Assembly: GCF_029227915.1 (NCBI RefSeq)
Contig: NC_079887.1
Location: forward strand, 10,046,001 to 10,106,000
DNA from: Hydractinia symbiolongicarpus
Lineage: Eukaryota; Cnidaria; Hydrozoa; Anthoathecata; Hydractiniidae
Length of the DNA: 60,000 nucleotides
Direction of reading: 5' to 3'
Both the position numbers and the translations under genes were made by a program. Below the pieces are notes generated by a model that saw nothing but the letters and a program-made list of their open reading frames with translations, searched no databases and was not told the DNA's origin. This document shows positions 33,101 to 45,972 of the stretch, in pieces (position 1 is the first letter of the stretch; each line of letters opens with the position of its first letter).

Positions 33101-35162
33101 AACAAGTATGCATGGGGTGTAATATTTTGCAAATTTATTCAAGATTTCTTCTGTTCGAGAAGTGCGTGTTTTTGCTTCTTCCACAAGTTCAGCTACACGT
33201 GCAACAGTGGATGTACTATAGTCACTTGTTGTTTTTACCTAAAAACAAAGACCAATTTTCAACCAATTAAATTTCAGTAAAAGTTGTTTAGGCCAAAAAC
33301 TATTTTTTTTTCACTCCCAATATCATTTCATTAAAGCTCCGCTCTCATCCACCCACTTTAAAAAAATATAAAAAATAATAGTGGTTAGAATAATTGAAAA
33401 GTAAAAGACGTTAATCGCTAAGTTTCCTGCTGCAGACATACTGAAAATAAACTTTTCAAAACAACAAACCTTTAAATATCCACTTTGAATAATGGTTCCG
33501 CTAAATACTAAATTACCAATTACTTTCATCACTGGTATAGATTCACCAGTAATAGAGCTCTCATCAACTGCAGCTTTACCCTTTGTTACTTCCCCATCCA
33601 GAGGTATACGCTCTCCTGAACATATCAAAATGATTGTTCCTATTGTTACATCTTCCACAGGAACACTCTCATTTGATTCAGCTAGCACAGCAGTTTCAGG
33701 TGTTGATAGCATCAATCCTATACACAATAAAAACCATGAATAGTAAAAAAAAAACGCTAATAAAGTAAAGAATTTTTGCGTACCCTTAATTGACGACTGA
33801 ATTTAAAAAAAAATTATTATGTTGATGACGTCTACTTTGTATTTAAGAAATCTCCGCTGCGTCTTTCAAGTGACGGTTTATATTTAAATCGCAAATATTT
33901 TTTTCACTGTCCAATAAGCACCCTTGCCTTTTATCTCTTAGGCTGTTGATTGAATAGTAGGTACTGTTTACGTAAAAGGCGAGACAGGAAAATAGCGTGA
34001 ACGGGAACCAAAGAGTATGGTTGTTGTCCAATCTCGTCCCCTGGGTCTTGTAGCCCCTAGGACGTTATTACGGAGCTATTAAATATATGTAAAAGGCATA
34101 ATGCACTGGAAATGAGGTTGGTCGTTGTTGGTTGTTTAAGTGATTGTGAATCTTGTGCGACGTTTGAACCCTTACCTTATTTGTAATAATTTTCGCGCTT
34201 ATTAATCTGCGGACATGTTTAAATCCCTCCACAGCAAAAATAAAAATAGAAAAAGAAGAAAAAAAAAATTCTGGATTTTAGAAAGAATAGAGATGCGTTA
34301 TGTAAACTGTGGAATTATATTTTTACACGGACTAAATTTTCACGCATAATTTCTGTTCTAAATTGTGCGTAGTAACAAAGCCTTACGTGCGAACGAGTAG
34401 GGTAAATACACCTTTTTTTGCAAATTTCTTACCGATTCCAAGTCGAATTTCAGAGAGTAAGTTGAGGCTAAAATAATTGTACTTATTTAGAGACAATCTA
34501 CCAACAAGGGAAGTAAAAAAATTACCCGCTATATCTTTTTCGACTTTATATTGACATAAATTCTCCAAACTTTCTGCTATCGTAAAAACATACATAATTA
34601 TGCTGCCATCTAGCCAGTGATGCAATGCTATTGTCCCACATCCAGCTATCAACATTAACAAATTCACACTAGCGAATACCTTTCTTCTGAAATCAATCAA
34701 AGTTTTCCATAGCATGGGCAAGCCTCCCAAAATAAAAATAGGAATTGCTATCCATTTTTCAGAGGAATAGTTTTTAACATGTGCAACCAACACTGCTATA
34801 AATAACAATGTCATAAGAACAACATTAAAAATTTTCGCTAACACTAAGTATTTAGCATGCTTGTCATCATTATCAATAACTTGCCCTTTCTCTATCAAAC
34901 TTATACCAAGGTGAAGAGAGTTTAGGCGGTCTATTATATCTGACGCCGAAATAATATCTATATTGTGTGATATAGTGGCTGTGCGACCAATGATATTTAC
35001 AGCTACAGAAGTTATCCCATCTACACCTGCAAGGTTGGATTTGATCAAATTAGCTTCTTTCGCACAGCATATGTTGTGAGCTCTTAACTTTAACACATGA
35101 ACGTTGCCACCTTGTTGATTGGCATTCGAAACGTGGTCCTTTTTCAGCAACTTATAGCCCAT
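30105..35162 (-). CDS. P1B-type heavy-metal (Zn/Cd-like) ATPase, copy 2, complete
   Basis: Seven exons with GT/AG borders: 34526-35162, 33470-33717, 33053-33238, 32395-32666, 31339-31660, 30765-30971 and 30105-30575. Together they total 2,343 nt (780 residues), the usual size for heavy-metal ATPases. Exon 1 has an HMA domain (about residues 20-90) with NICCAKEA and the first helices; exon 2 TGES; exon 4 ACPC (residues about 381-383) and DKTGTLT with Asp425; exon 5 SSHPLA; exon 6 TGDS; exon 7 MIGDGVND and the last two helices with a Lys and SDVIG. The double Cys followed by Glu in the HMA motif and the Lys/Asp in the last helices are typical of Zn/Cd/Pb (P1B-2) pumps; copper pumps have MTCxxC. 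The first pump helices and location (plasma or vesicle membrane) are inferred from the family. It is a duplicate of copy 1 downstream in the same orientation. Confidence 0.93.
34033..34073 (+). repeat. Half-copy of a GTCCCC-end MITE
   Basis: TCGTCCCCTGGGTCTTGTAG and CCCC...GTTATTACGG closely match 38981-39022. It lies in intron 1 of ATPase copy 2. Only one end of the family is recognisable. Confidence 0.5.
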
Positions 35163-35931
35163 TATTTTCTAAATAAAAAAGGAAATACAACTTTGGTATA
35201 AAAATCAATTAAGAAAGAAGAACAATAAAGGTGGGAATGGGTGTAAAATAAGAACAAAATAAGAAAAATGTCAACAGGCTGATATTTTCCTGATTTTCTC
35301 TTTTTTCTCGACAAAAACATAATAAACATATGGACACATATTTTTCAAGGAGGAAATTTTAGGAAAATCAATAGTTTTTTTGCGCAAATATCTTGAATGT
35401 ACCGTAAAACTCAATGGCTACAGTTACTTTTAAATAGTGACAGTAAACAAAGATTATATACGTTAAAAGGGTTTTGTCACGTGATAAAAATATATTCTGG
35501 ACAGCACATAAAAAAAGAAAAGTATTTGTTACGGCAACAACAATCGGCTGCCGTAGCAAATGCTTTTTTTAAAAAAAACGCAACAGCGAGGGTTAAAAAA
35601 AAGGTGGTAGTTAACAACAACCCAACTTGAACTGGGTAAATAAGTAAAAATAGCAAAACCAGGGAATACGAAAAACAACAAAGGTTTCCGAGTTGTTTTT
35701 GTTTAAAAGACATGTTTAAACAAAAAATCTTGACTAAAACTAAAGTTTAATTTCGATTTGCGCAACCTAACTGAGCAAGCAACAACCGTCAGTTTGGTCT
35801 GCTCAAATAGACAGTCAAAAAGCCATCAGTGAGAAACAGTTGTGCCTAAAAAGTAGATAAACTTAAAATCGCGAGAGGAACAACGGGATTATTAATTTCA
35901 TTTGAAGCAACACTAGCATCAGACGTATTAG
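35163..35931. other. Upstream region of ATPase copy 2, no gene seen
   Basis: Should contain the promoter and 5' UTR of ATPase copy 2. Opposite-strand ORFs of 63-78 codons at 35368-35713 have no recognisable motif. Confidence 0.5.
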
Positions 35932-36013
35932 ACACTCTCGTCCCCAGGGTTTTATGAGTGAAGACGACGTCATCTCTCATTTTAGAGAGGCAAAAAACCC
36001 TATGGACGAGGCT
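35932..36013. mobile_element. Hairpin MITE with 10-bp flanking duplication
   Basis: Inverted ends (TCTCGTCCCCAGGGTTTT and AAAACCCTATGGACGAG) enclose about 45 bp. The element is flanked on both sides by GACGTATTAG (35922-35931 and 36014-36023), a likely target-site duplication. Confidence 0.75.
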
Positions 36014-38330
36014 GACGTATTAGAGAGTGATTTGTTAAACGGACTTTTATTTACTATATCGCATGGGCCTGCTTTCTCTCAAGTTATTCGATAAAGTACA
36101 ACAAAAAATTATAGATAGATCAGCATGGTTACCCATTTGAAGGAAAAAAACAGGTACAATATGATTCTCTGCTGTTCAACGACAAACGAAATAGCTGAAC
36201 ACCTTATCGGTAAAAAAAAGTCGTAGTTTTTTTTTTACCTATAAGGTAACATGTGCGTCTTGAAAGTCCGGTTGTAAAATGTCTATAGCTTGGTGACTTG
36301 AAAAAAATAACGTACGTCGAGTAATACAATGACCTCTAAAATGGATCAAATCAAACAACTTGGAAAAAAAGCTATAGTGGCGAAAGAGAAGTGACCGACG
36401 AGGGAAACAACCAATTACGATACGTATTTTCGAAAAATGCTTTTTGTGTTTCAATACTACTCTGTTATAAACGTTTTAAGATTAACTTATAGTTTCTTTA
36501 TACAAACGAAATTGTAAGAGAAATAATACAATACTAGAAGAAAAAGTAATTTATGTTAAAACAGAAATATTGGCAAGTAACTGTACTTCCTTGCTCCTAG
36601 TGAAGGTAAAAAATATATTTTGAATTTACTAATTTTGGCCAAGATGCAACTTTGTGTGACAAAATACCTAAATTTTGGAACCTCTTTCCCAAGCCGTCAA
36701 AATATAAAAAGGTTGTGTGCGAGAACATGTAGTGATTTAGTCGAATCCAGAAACAACTCGGAACACTATTGCGCTCAGGAGGGTTTGTGCTATATTAAGA
36801 CACATAATTAAAAGTGAAGCGACAACTGATCTATTATCACTGCAAGGACTACCGTCGCCTTGGTGAAAGTTTTATTCATTTTCGTCCCCAGGTTTCTCTC
36901 AGATAAACATTGTTAATCAAATTTGGATGTCGACAACGATTCTGGCTCACAGGCGGAAAATATGGTCATTCACAGCTAAAACCAGCCGCGTAATAACGAT
37001 GCTGAAGTTTGGACAGAAGGGCAATTTTGCCATCATGGAGGAACTTAAAAAAAAAAAAAAAAAAATATGAGCGAGCTATGTATATAATGGTAGTCTTTTT
37101 ATCTTGGTACTAAGTAAAATAAAGACCACAATAATCTTTATCCTTATCGCAAATAGAGCCTGACCCTGAATATGGAGTTGCCACCAAAAAAGCGTACTGA
37201 TCAGGTAGCGTTTTGATTCTTCAATAATATTTAAGTTTGCACAGGGAATGCAAAAAGACAAACAAAATGTTTTTTTATCAGAACAATTTTATAAAAGCAA
37301 AGACGCTGGGATATGGTTAACTTGAAAACATTTTAATTAATTTTAATTGTGCCTTGATTGCTCAATATTTATCATATACCATGTGACCATTAGTAAAGAA
37401 GACAGCAAATTAGCAAAAGAATGCAAAATAAGAGACAAACACTTCACACAAAGGAGCACTTTTAATTGGCTTAAAATGTTTCGGTTCGTTAACTATAGCT
37501 ACTTCGTAGCGTTGTTTAATTAACTTGTGTACAGAGTGCAAAAAGCATAACTTGTATGGTATTTGGTGAGTTGTAATTTTGTTTTACTTTGAAGTTATAC
37601 TTAATAATTATTAAATGTACTGGCAAGCAACGTCCTTGTGGAAAACCTGTTGAAAAAGTAAGTTATTTTTACTTGATACAATTTTTTTATGAGAGCATCT
37701 AAATTTTATCTGAGGCAGGATGTAAATTGTTATTTTTTTACACTTTTTTTATCCCCGAATGTTCTTGCATGTGTTCTTCTGAAGAGGTTGTGAAATAAGA
37801 TAGTTCTGAAGACAGAGCAACTTTAAAAGATTAATTTCAGGATGAGAATGAAGACTTTGATTGGGAGAAATCAAAATAGTATTGCAGTTGTCTCACGGCA
37901 AACACATATGTATGTTAGTAAATGTAAAAAAATAGTTTTTCAGAAAATTTAGACTCGCACTTTTCAATCTTAATATGTTCCTAACTTTTTCACAAAATCC
38001 CATTCTAGACTTTCATAAACCAGGTAATGTTGAAGGACGTGTAATGGCTAACCTGCTTTCTCTACATTAAAAATGTCTTTTTATTGAAATAAATTGATGC
38101 ATAGTTTTCAAAATTTTTGAGCTAATTCCTCTTCTAACGTTGGAAAATCTGGAAAATCTTTTTTCTTAGATCAGTTTTTTTGCTAATTTCTCAAAAACTT
38201 GGTGTTGGACTCGATGACGCAACAACTTACCGACTTTTTCTAGTTATCTTTCTTATGAAAGTTTTTTCACAACCGGGATGAGACAAGCGCTTCCTAATCT
38301 GATAGTGGTAAGAAAAAGTCGACTTTTATA

Positions 38331-38482
38331 TCCTGACCTGGTTGTAGCTACTTGGTCAAGTCGTAACTCCCTGACTGTACTGTAACTTCCTGACCGGATT
38401 GTAACTTCTTGACTGGGTTGTAGCTACTTGGCCAAGTTGGAACTACCTGAATGGGCTGTAACTTCCTGACCGGGCTGTTGCC
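38331..38482 (+). repeat. Minisatellite of about 20-bp units
   Basis: Seven or so imperfect units of the type TGTAACTTCCTGACCGGGT, some carrying an alternative core TAGCTACTTGGTCAAGT, in direct orientation. Confidence 0.75.
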
Positions 38483-38980
38483 ACACGACAAAGTATTTAC
38501 TGTGTTACTGACGTTAAAGTAGCGAAATTTAAACTATTTAGTTCAAAAGATCTTAAAGTTATTTCGACTAAGAGACTTCTCTCTACGGAGTTCGCAAAGG
38601 GTTGTGTTTGTGAAAAACAAGCTTTAGAGAGAGACAGGGCGTGGGCCCTGTCTGTAGAAAAAAGTACAATTCTGCACAATTTTTCTTTTTTTAGAATGAC
38701 CATCACAACTCATATCCTTTTTTTGTTTTGTTTTTATAGCATTTTGTGAAATTAAAAAACTAAATAGCTATTGGCGATCATATCTCCGTAGGCGAAACTG
38801 TCTACTGAATCATTTATAATGATGGTCCGTGGAAAATTTCACGGGTGACCGCTCGTCGTACATATTTCTCGGATCGCTATTTCGTAAATCTGTACCCGTC
38901 TGTCAGCACGAAGCAATAAATTTACTTGGACGGGGGTTATTACTATAATAGGTGCAATTATAATAGGATTTTTTTAGCCT

Positions 38981-39022
38981 CGTCCCCAGGGTCTTGTGGC
39001 CCCTGAGCCGTTATTACGGAAT
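38981..39022 (+). repeat. Half-copy of a GTCCCC-end MITE
   Basis: CCTCGTCCCCAGGGTCTTGT followed by GGCCCCTGAGCCGTTATTACGG (broken here by small differences) parallels 34033-34073. No opposite end was found. Confidence 0.5.
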
Positions 39023-41748
39023 GGCTAACAATTTTGCAAGGTTGGGGATTTTTGATTACAAAACCAACGATTTTTTAATTGCCTTACAGGCTTACAGTAA
39101 TCAATAAGTTGATTACAAGTATTTAAATTGTTTAAGCATTAATTTTTTTTGTTTTAACCTTAATTACAATACCTGATTGTTTGAAAGTATTTTGAAATAA
39201 TTGTGGCGGAAATTTTGTAAGCCTTTGCAATCTTTTTGTTGAAAACAGAAAATAAATCGCTCTAAAACATTTATGTTTTAAACTGCATAAACTCTGGTTT
39301 TCTTCTTTCTAAGAAAGAGTTTAGCTTGAGATATTGACGATGCATAGTGAAGTCTAAAATTACTAAAGCACCGACCGAGTTAACGAAGCAGTTTATGTGT
39401 CATCTCTCTCTGTTGTTATGTAGAAAACAACAGACGGGAAAATATATATTATCCTGGTCTTGGGAATATTTCTAAAACAAATTAAACCTCGGTTCCGCCG
39501 GGCTTTCCGACTGAAGTCCTGGGATCCCGAGCCCCACCTTTTTTGAATCCCTTATCAAACATTTGGAGTTTTTATACATTTTGCCTTTGTTTATTACGCT
39601 CTGTCGAAGTGTTTATAATTTTTTTTAATAGAAGCATTAAAAAAACAATAGACGAAGGAGAGAGAAATGGTAAACAGCACTAAGCTCTTTTTTTTGTAAA
39701 TAAATTTTATGTTGTTAAAAAATTTATTTGAAAGTAGGCCCTATTTATCTCGAATACATCCTGATAATAAATATTTTGGTCCCTTTAGTCAGTTCTATTT
39801 CTCCATCACATCATTTCTCTACTTAACAAGATTTCTGCCTTCTCGCCAGGTTGAGACAGTATGACTGAATTTTTGAATGATACTAAGGGATTATTGACCC
39901 TAAACATTTCGATGCTGACAAGGCAGTATTGTTGTGTATATATTTTCAATTTGATTTTTTATCAGCATGCAGTTGATTAGTTTTCAACTATGACAAGTGT
40001 ATGTACTACGATTCTGGTCAAAAATGTTTGGAACTTATATGCTTTAAAAAATGCATAACACTTAGTTATGGCGCGGCAGCAGAAAAAGCAATCTCGTTTC
40101 GTTTATATACATTTTTATACTAAATGTACAGCTTCTTTTTGACACTTTCATTTTTTGAGAACATATCGAAAAATATAGTGGAAATAAATGAGATTCTTTT
40201 GAAAATAATATTTTTTAAAAACATTAAGAATATATAACACATCATATAACATATAGCTATCAAATTTAAAGCATTACCCGTATTAGTGATACCTGATTTT
40301 TAAAAATCCCTGTTCTTGTAAATAAAAAGAATTTGTAAGAAAATTTATTAAGTGATACGTACGTTTGATGACTGATTTGTAATCGAAAACCTTGAAGCCA
40401 ACTTCAACTAACGTTTTATTTTTAATCCAGAAAAAAATTTCCTATGTCATACATCCAAGACTTGTCTAATTTATTAAAACTTTTATTATAACCTTCTTTC
40501 TTCCAAACTTAAACAAACTAAACAAAAAATTAAGCAATCAAATTATTCACCGGGGAACTCTCGTAATGCGTAAAAATAGCTTTTAATCGTAGCCGTAGAA
40601 ACAATTCCGGCGTACACTTTGGAAAATATTTTATTAAGATTCATTTTAAACGCAGAATTTTTTTCACTTTGAAATGCTAAAGTAACATGTCTCGAAATCT
40701 TTTTTGCCTATTTGAAAGTTTCATTTATAACAAACTTAAATATAAACGAATTTCTGAGCAACCTCAACGCTTTCTATCCTCTATCAAACACACATAAGCC
40801 CTGGGTTCGAGGTTGATTCCTCAGAGCAAACCCCGAATTTGAAACGACCAAAATAAGCACGAAGTCAAAGTATTACACACGTGTGCACAAGCGTGGTTAC
40901 ATCTCACCCTCGCAAAAATAGTTCTGGTGTCAGTTATGTTTGTTTGAGTAGGTAAAATTACTCACTCTAAATATTAAAAACGAGGAGACCTATATATGTT
41001 TATGTTCCCTCAGCATCACGTATGTCCTTGGCAGACAGGGCAAAACTGGCAATTTCTTGGCAAAAGAACTGATAAGCAAAATTTCGATTAGAAATTCGAT
41101 TCTGCTTAAACACTAGGTGTAACGAATGCAAGACCAGAAGACCCTAAGATTACCTGTTTTGTGTGGTTACCTTGAACGACAAAAAAAAAGTGTATAACAA
41201 TTTTTCTTCTAAAATTCCTGACCCAGAGTTTTTTCTTTTTGATATGAGATTCATTGAGTATTCTCAATTGGGCCTGATACACTAAAGTTCAAAATTTTGT
41301 GCATTTATTCTAAACCTCTCTAAAAAATGTGAGTATTAAGGAACAAATTATGACCAATCTTCTTAACCTTCGCCCTGACTACCACTATTTGTGTCATCAA
41401 CTCCCTTACTATAAAGGACCTGATACACTTGTACAATATCACTGAAATATACCTTATAATATCAATATAATTTCTTAAAATATGTTTAAAATAGAGTTAT
41501 AATTTCTTATAATATAGCTATAATATGTATAATTTCAACACCTGACATGTGCGTCATAACCTCATAATTTGCTGCATGGCTATAATATTTGAATAAAATC
41601 AAACGAGTTTGATTTTAAGAATATTGTTGGTGATCTGGTTTCTAATGCCTTTTGTTTGTCTGACAATAGATCCATTATCTGCTAGCGTTGTTATGGCAAC
41701 AATGTTATGAAATTAAATGAAACGATATTTTAACAAATTATAAGTATA

Positions 41749-44250
41749 CTAGTCGTTAGCCCGTGGAAAAATCCACGGAGTCGCCCGTTCTTTATATTTA
41801 CCCGTCGCAACAAAGGGGATAAAAATATATCGCATTCGATATTCGTGTTTCCGCAACATCATTTTCTAACTTAGCGTGGGGTCCGCGCAGAGACAGACAA
41901 AATACGGCTATTTTTATAGAGATTGTAGAAAAATTATGACTGTATTATAGAGTATACTAGTCGATAGGGCCCGTGGAAAAATCCACTTAGGCAATAGAAC
42001 ATTGAAAAAGTTGGTTTTCTGGCGTCAGCATTGCAAATCCAAAAACAAATTGGCGAAATTTAGTTTATTCGTTGCCTGTAACGTGTAGAGGTTAAAACGT
42101 TGATCAAAATAATATATAGGATCATATCTTTTCAACGAACGGCAAAGGACATAAAAGGGTTTAAAAATTTTGCTGACGTCAGCAATGGCCCGTTAAAACG
42201 CAAAAAAAATTTTTCAGAAATTTATATCCCTGTTACCTTCATCGTATAGACCTTGAAACGATGATCAAGAAAATGTATAGGATCATGTACTCTTGACAAA
42301 AGGTTGCAGAGATATTGGGGTTTAAAGGTTTTTTGATGACGTCATCAACCCGTCAATTCCGAAATGGATTGGGGAACCAGGTTTTGGAAAATTACCCAAA
42401 TTGGTCCTAGGTACTCCCTAGTTACCTACGCAGTGAAAAATCAATGACGTCACCACCTCGTTTCCAAGTTATTTGGCCTCTAAGTTTTAGGTGCACTGTA
42501 ATGGCTTTATTAATTTAATATAGGACATTGACGTTAAAGCGGACGTAACGTCAGAAAATTTAACATGTTAGACATAAGTTTTTCGGCGACATCAAAGGAA
42601 AATGACGATATCCGCTTTGCCTGTTACAAACAGACACAGTCTCTGTATTATTATAAGAGACTAGTCGATAAGGCCCGTGGAGAACTCCACTTAGGCAGAT
42701 GGGCAATAGAAAAATAGGTTGTTTTAGATGTTTTGCTGACGTCAGCAGTGAAGATCCCAAAAAAGTTAGAGAAATTTATTTTATTATTTTATTGTAATGT
42801 GTAGAGGTTGAATCACGCTGATCAAAATAATGTGTAGGATGATATGTTTTCGAGGAACGCAAAAAGAGATATGTTTAAAAAGAGAAGTGTTTAAAAATTG
42901 TGCTGACGTCAGCAAAGGCCCGTGAAAACACATAGATATAGATCTTGAAACGCTGATCAAGAAAATGTATAGGATCATGTACTTTTGACCAACGGTTACG
43001 GAAATATTATGGTTTAAAGGTTTTTTGATGACGTCATAAACCCGTTCATTCCGAAACGGATTTGGGGACCCAGGTTTGGAAAATTACCCAAATTGGTCCC
43101 AGGTGGTCCCTAGTTACCCACGCGGTTAAAAAACATTGACGTCACCAACTCGTTTCCAAGTTATTTGGCCTCAAAATTTTAGGTGCACTGTAATGGCTTC
43201 AGTAATCTTAATTAACTTTCCTTTGACGTCAATGCTATTTTAGCGTTAAAGTTTGGTAAATTACAGAACAATTTTATAGGCGATGTTTTATAGAATTTGT
43301 TAAAGAAAATTGTGAAGAATATAATCCACTTTGCAAAAGTCACAGACAGACAGAACTGGCGTATTATTATATAGACTAGTCGTTAGCCCGTGGAAAATCC
43401 ACGGGTTCGCCCGTCCTTTTTATACCGCATTGCATGCTTCTTGCTACTCGCGCAGCTAAGCTACCATTTTGCGTGGATAAAATATATCGCAATTGATATT
43501 CGTGTTTCCGTAGCATGATTTTTTAACTCAGCGGGGGGTCCGCGCAGAGACAGACAGACAACAGCTGTTATTATAGAGACTAGTCGTTAGCCCGTGGAAA
43601 AATCCACAGGTTCGCCCGTCCTTTAAATTTACCCGTGACAACAAAGTGGATAAGAATATATCGCATTTGATATTCGTGCTTCCGTAACATCATTTTTTAA
43701 CTTAGCGGTGGTCCGCGCAGAGACAGACAGACGACGGTTATTATTATAGAGACTAGTCGTTAGCCCGTGAAAAAATACACGGGGTCGCCCGTCCTTTAAA
43801 TTAACCCGTTGCAACAAAGTGGACAGAAATATATCGCATTTGATATTTGTGTTTCCGTAACATCATTTTCTAACGCGGCGGGGGGTCCGCGCAGAGACAG
43901 ACAGACGACGGCTATTATTATAGAGACTAGTCGTTGCCCGTGGGAAAATCCACGGGTTCGCCCGTCCTTTGAATTTACCCGTGGCAACAAAGTGGATAAG
44001 AATATATCGCATTTGATATTCGTGTTTCCGTAACATCATTTTCTAACTTAGCGGGAGTCCGCGCAGAGACAGACAGACGACGGCTATTATTATAGAGACT
44101 AGTCGTTAGCCCGTGGAAAAATCCACGGGTTCACCCGTCCTTTATATTTACCCGTCGCAGCAAAGTGGATAAAAATTCCCGTAACATGATTTTCTAACTC
44201 AGCGGGGGATCCGCGCAGAGACAGACAGACGACGGCTATTATTATAGAGA
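41749..44250 (-). mobile_element. Head-to-tail tandem array of eight non-autonomous Helitrons
   Basis: On the minus strand each unit starts TCTCTATAATAATAGCCG (or a variant) and ends in a hairpin CCCGTGGATTTTTCCACGGG followed by CTAACGACTAG. Units on plus coordinates: 41749-41922, 41957-42660, 42661-43375, 43376-43579, 43580-43752, 43753-43926, 43927-44098 and 44099-44250. From 41957 on, each CTAG end abuts the TC start of the next without spacer. The array as a whole is bounded by A and T, the Helitron target. No Rep/helicase is encoded. The GTCTGTCTGTC and GCGCGGAC blocks are shared by the short units. Confidence 0.88.
41957..43375 (-). mobile_element. Two long Helitron units (about 704 and 715 bp) within the array
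   Basis: These two adjacent units share Helitron termini with the short ones but have a different body. It contains repeated TGACGTCA palindromes, a block GAAAATGTATAGGATCATGT, and a block ending TTATTTGGCC...GTGCACTGTAATGGCTT. The two are clearly related to each other along their length. A fragment of the same body is at 6260-6420. They form a second subfamily inserted in or recombined into the array. Confidence 0.8.
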
Positions 44251-45972
44251 TGAAAACGGTTTCTTAGATATTGACCACGTGACTTAAGTAAATCATGGCT
44301 TGCTTAATAAATATTTTTATAAATCTTTTTATAAGAACAAGGAAATTTAATTTAGCCTGAGGTGTTCTTAAATACACCTATTTCCGCCAGGATGCCCTTG
44401 GAACGAGGTTGCTCATTGTTCTTATAAAATTGTTCTAATAAAGCGTATAAAAAGTTAATAAGGCCTGAGGATGAGGTTGGGAATGCGTTGACAGCGAAAA
44501 CGTCACAGTAGTTTTTTTCTTCTTTATATTTATGTATAAATAAAAAGGTACATTAATATATATAAAAAGACTTTGTATCTCCTTAGTAACGCATGATAAC
44601 GGCTAGCTGGTGTATTATTTCAATCATTTTCGATAAAAACAATCTACGTTATATTAACAAAGATAAAAAAAAACGCTGTGACAGTGGAATGTCGATTTAA
44701 TAGATTTATTTGAACTAGTAAAAGCCTGTTATAAGAATCTTTTTATCGAGAGTGCTTTTTTAATCCCTTCCATGCACCACAAAGCATTAGATAAAAACCA
44801 TATCATAAATTATTTGTAGAACAATTATAAAAAAAATCTAGTCCACTTTCTAAAAAAGCTCAGACACAAAAAATATCACAGAGCAAACCCCTAATTGCAA
44901 TCAATCAATTAACACAAGCCAATTTCTAAGAGCAAAGTCATCACGTCTATTCTTGTTAGGGTATATAAAACAATTCGTTCAAAACATCGAAATTAAAAAG
45001 CTTAATTCGTTTTTGATTTACCGTATTTTTTTCACAAAATTACTTTCCAGTGATAAGAGAAATAACGCTCCTTGTTCGTTAGGTGGAAGGCCACCAAAGA
45101 ATAACCTCTAAAACCGGAAGCTGTCTAATAAAAGGCCTTTATTGTCCTAAGTATAGCAAGGGTTAGAGTAGCATATGACGTTAATTTAAAATATTTTTCT
45201 CTTGACATCAATAATATATTGATAGATATATAGATCTTTTCACCATAGCGACGCTAATTTTAATTTCCCGCTTTCGCAATGCATCTCCGGACGACTAAAG
45301 TATCTTAGAAAACAAAACATTATTAAATTTAATTTCGTATGTATGGCCAATGCCGGTCACGTGGTTTAAGTGTTTAAAGGGCGTACAAGGCATGGAAGCG
45401 CTCACATGTCAATTAGTTCTTGAACCGTGCACGTTAAAACTGTTTGATTATCTATAAGATAAGCAGTTTTATTTTGAATAGTTTATAATGTTGTTGTTAA
45501 TAACAGTGTAATTTTTTAATGATACCCTTGGAGGGTTAGTGGCTGTAGCACTGGGGTCTAAGGATATGTTTCCCCATAAAATAGGATTTTTCTCACCCGG
45601 CTTAGCCACGACTACGGAAACGTTTCGATTGTAAATTAGTGGTTGTATTTTAGTTCGTAGGAAATATAGATGTATTATATTGTGTTATGACTACCGATAG
45701 CACACGGTTCCTAACTAAGATGACAAACTACACATAACTACTACTACTAGTCGAAGTTCTTTGAGTCTTCCTTGTCGCAAAAATAAGAAAATAAATAAGG
45801 TTATTTTCGGTTGAGCGCAGCGAATTAGAAAATAACGAGAAATCAGAAGACCACAGCGATTTTCGAGCTTGGAAGTTTGTTTATACTTGAGTTTCAGCAA
45901 AATGGAAATTAATGATCGTATTACTGTTGACGCTTGTAACAGTGCTTGGAAATATAAGGAAAAATATGCAAT

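Larger units (their letters stand above)
36024..41748. other. Repeat-scarred intergenic stretch, no gene seen
   Basis: No ORF with recognisable features. It contains a 19-A homopolymer near 37049, MITE end fragments (38981-39022 and near 36889 and 40800), a minisatellite (38331-38482), and a degenerate Helitron end near 38830 (GGTCCGTGGAAAATTTCACG). Confidence 0.5.

Noticed and set aside
43376-44250. CRISPR-like array of regularly spaced palindromic repeats
   Set aside because: The repeated palindrome is the terminal hairpin of Helitron units; the intervening sequence is also repeated, not unique spacers, and the context is eukaryotic.
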